Of a DNA stretch of 64,000 nt, positions 63,269 to 64,000 are shown piece by piece (the stretch's first letter is position 1; every line of letters begins with the position of its first letter). Below the pieces are notes generated by a model that saw only the letters and a program-made list of their open reading frames with translations, was not told the origin of the DNA and made no database searches. The translations under genes and the position numbers were made by a program. This stretch comes from DAIOEK01 sp963721445 (GTDB taxonomy: Bacteria > Chloroflexota > Anaerolineae > Anaerolineales > Anaerolineaceae): positions 1-64,000 of the forward strand of contig CAVRIZ010000003.1 in NCBI GenBank assembly GCA_963721445.1, read 5' to 3'.

Positions 63269-64000
63269 ATGTATAAAAAATATTGGTTTAAGAAATTCCC
63301 AATCCATCTTGTCGTTCTTTTCACCATATTATCCTTATTAATACCTATGCAAGCAAAAGCCTCGACTTCAGAGATTGTGGTGAATCCGTCAGCGGATGCG
63401 TATGTAATAAGTACCTCACCTGATGCTAATTATGGGTCAAAAATCTCCATCCGGGTCGATAATTCCCCAACCACAAGGAGCTATATACGGTTTGAAGTCA
63501 CTGGATTAAATGGGAATTCGGTTGGATCTGCCAAATTAAGAGTTTTCGCCAATAGTGCAAACTCTACCGGGTATGATGTGAACATTGTGGATGATTCCTC
63601 CTGGCAGGAAAAAACAATCACATACAAAAACTCTCCAGCAATTGGAGATGTCGTCAATAAAACTGGGAAAATCAAGGCAGGAACCTGGACTGAGGTCGAT
63701 GTTAGCAGTCTTATTGTTGCCGATGGAACATACAACCTTGCCATCACCTCGAAGAGCAATACGGCAACTAACCTGGCTTCCCGCGAGGCATCCGGAAAGT
63801 CTCCTCAATTGGTACTGTACTTTGGCGATGGCGCTCTTCCCAGCAATACACCAGAACCAACCAGTGTTCCAACTCAGGAGTCAAATCCAACCAGTGTGCC
63901 TACATTACCCGTTGAACCAACTGCTGGTCCATCCCCAACCTCTGCCCCAACCACGGTGCCAACTGTTGGACCAACACCGACCCTCATACCAACATCCATT
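63269..64000 (+). CDS. secreted CBM96-like protein, 3' end outside window
   Basis: The ATG at 63269 follows AGGAG. The first 244 residues are a signal peptide (FPIHLVVLFTILSLLIPMQAKA), one CBM96/DNRLRE-like beta-sandwich (SADAYVISTSPDANYGSKIS ... SYIRFEVTGLNG ... NLASREASGKSPQLVLYFG), and then a Thr/Pro/Ser linker (PTSVPTQESNPTSVPTLPV and so on) that continues past base 64000. The binding domain is the same type as the three in the protein at 50517. A catalytic or further binding domain probably follows the linker. Confidence 0.88.
   Translation, partial: MYKKYWFKKFPIHLVVLFTILSLLIPMQAKASTSEIVVNPSADAYVISTSPDANYGSKISIRVDNSPTTRSYIRFEVTGLNGNSVGSAKLRVFANSANSTGYDVNIVDDSSWQEKTITYKNSPAIGDVVNKTGKIKAGTWTEVDVSSLIVADGTYNLAITSKSNTATNLASREASGKSPQLVLYFGDGALPSNTPEPTSVPTQESNPTSVPTLPVEPTAGPSPTSAPTTVPTVGPTPTLIPTSI

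Overview
The window looks like a chromosomal segment of a fermentative, carbohydrate-scavenging bacterium, most likely a Chloroflexota of the Anaerolineae type. This rests on the lipoprotein signal peptides followed by long Ala/Pro linkers, the many CUT1/CUT2 sugar ABC systems, the ROK, LacI and IclR regulators, and the PAS kinase with a stand-alone receiver. It is inferred from gene style, not from a marker gene. No phage, IS element, CRISPR array or rRNA was seen.

Layout. 1-0.6 kb: the 3' end of hisS followed by tRNA-His and a terminator. 0.7-11.3 kb: a LacI-type regulon. A ChbG/YdjC-like deacetylase and a DegT aminotransferase run on the + strand; on the - strand lie two CUT2 permeases, a double-domain binding lipoprotein, one ATPase, an IolE/MocC-like TIM barrel, a LacI regulator and an IolG/MocA-like dehydrogenase. 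Matching palindromes (GCAAA-N2-TTTGC) precede both transcription units. 11.4-24.6 kb: a ROK regulator, a ROK-like protein, a PIG-L deacetylase, a ROK sugar kinase, a CUT1 ABC system (binding lipoprotein and two permeases, no ATPase), a DUF5107/TPR protein, a GATase1-like protein and a Gfo/Idh/MocA oxidoreductase.

24.7-37.3 kb: a self-contained PTS and amino-sugar module. It holds EI, HPr, a SIS isomerase, NagA, IIC, IIB, IIA and a PRD regulator on the - strand, and divergent agaS, lacD-type aldolase and kbaZ genes. Together these outline GalNAc/galactosamine import, deacetylation, deamination-isomerisation and tagatose-phosphate cleavage. 37.5-45.3 kb: an IclR-controlled CUT2 operon with aldehyde dehydrogenase, RidA and a KdgK-like kinase. 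45.7-48.1 kb: a PAS histidine kinase, a receiver protein and a small helical-domain protein.

48.4-62.6 kb: one tightly packed - strand surface operon. It encodes a GT2-GtrA polyprenyl-phosphate sugar synthase, an HprK-like P-loop protein, a PMT/ArnT-like glycosyltransferase, two PF04185-type phosphoesterases, an Ig-like membrane protein, two GH99/GH71-like proteins and a giant metallophosphatase with FN3 and CBM96-like modules. 63.3 kb to the end: the start of another secreted CBM96-like protein.

Eight genes carry in total eleven frame breaks, and every one is equivalent to one extra base. The repaired proteins have normal family lengths, so insertion-type sequence error is the leading explanation.
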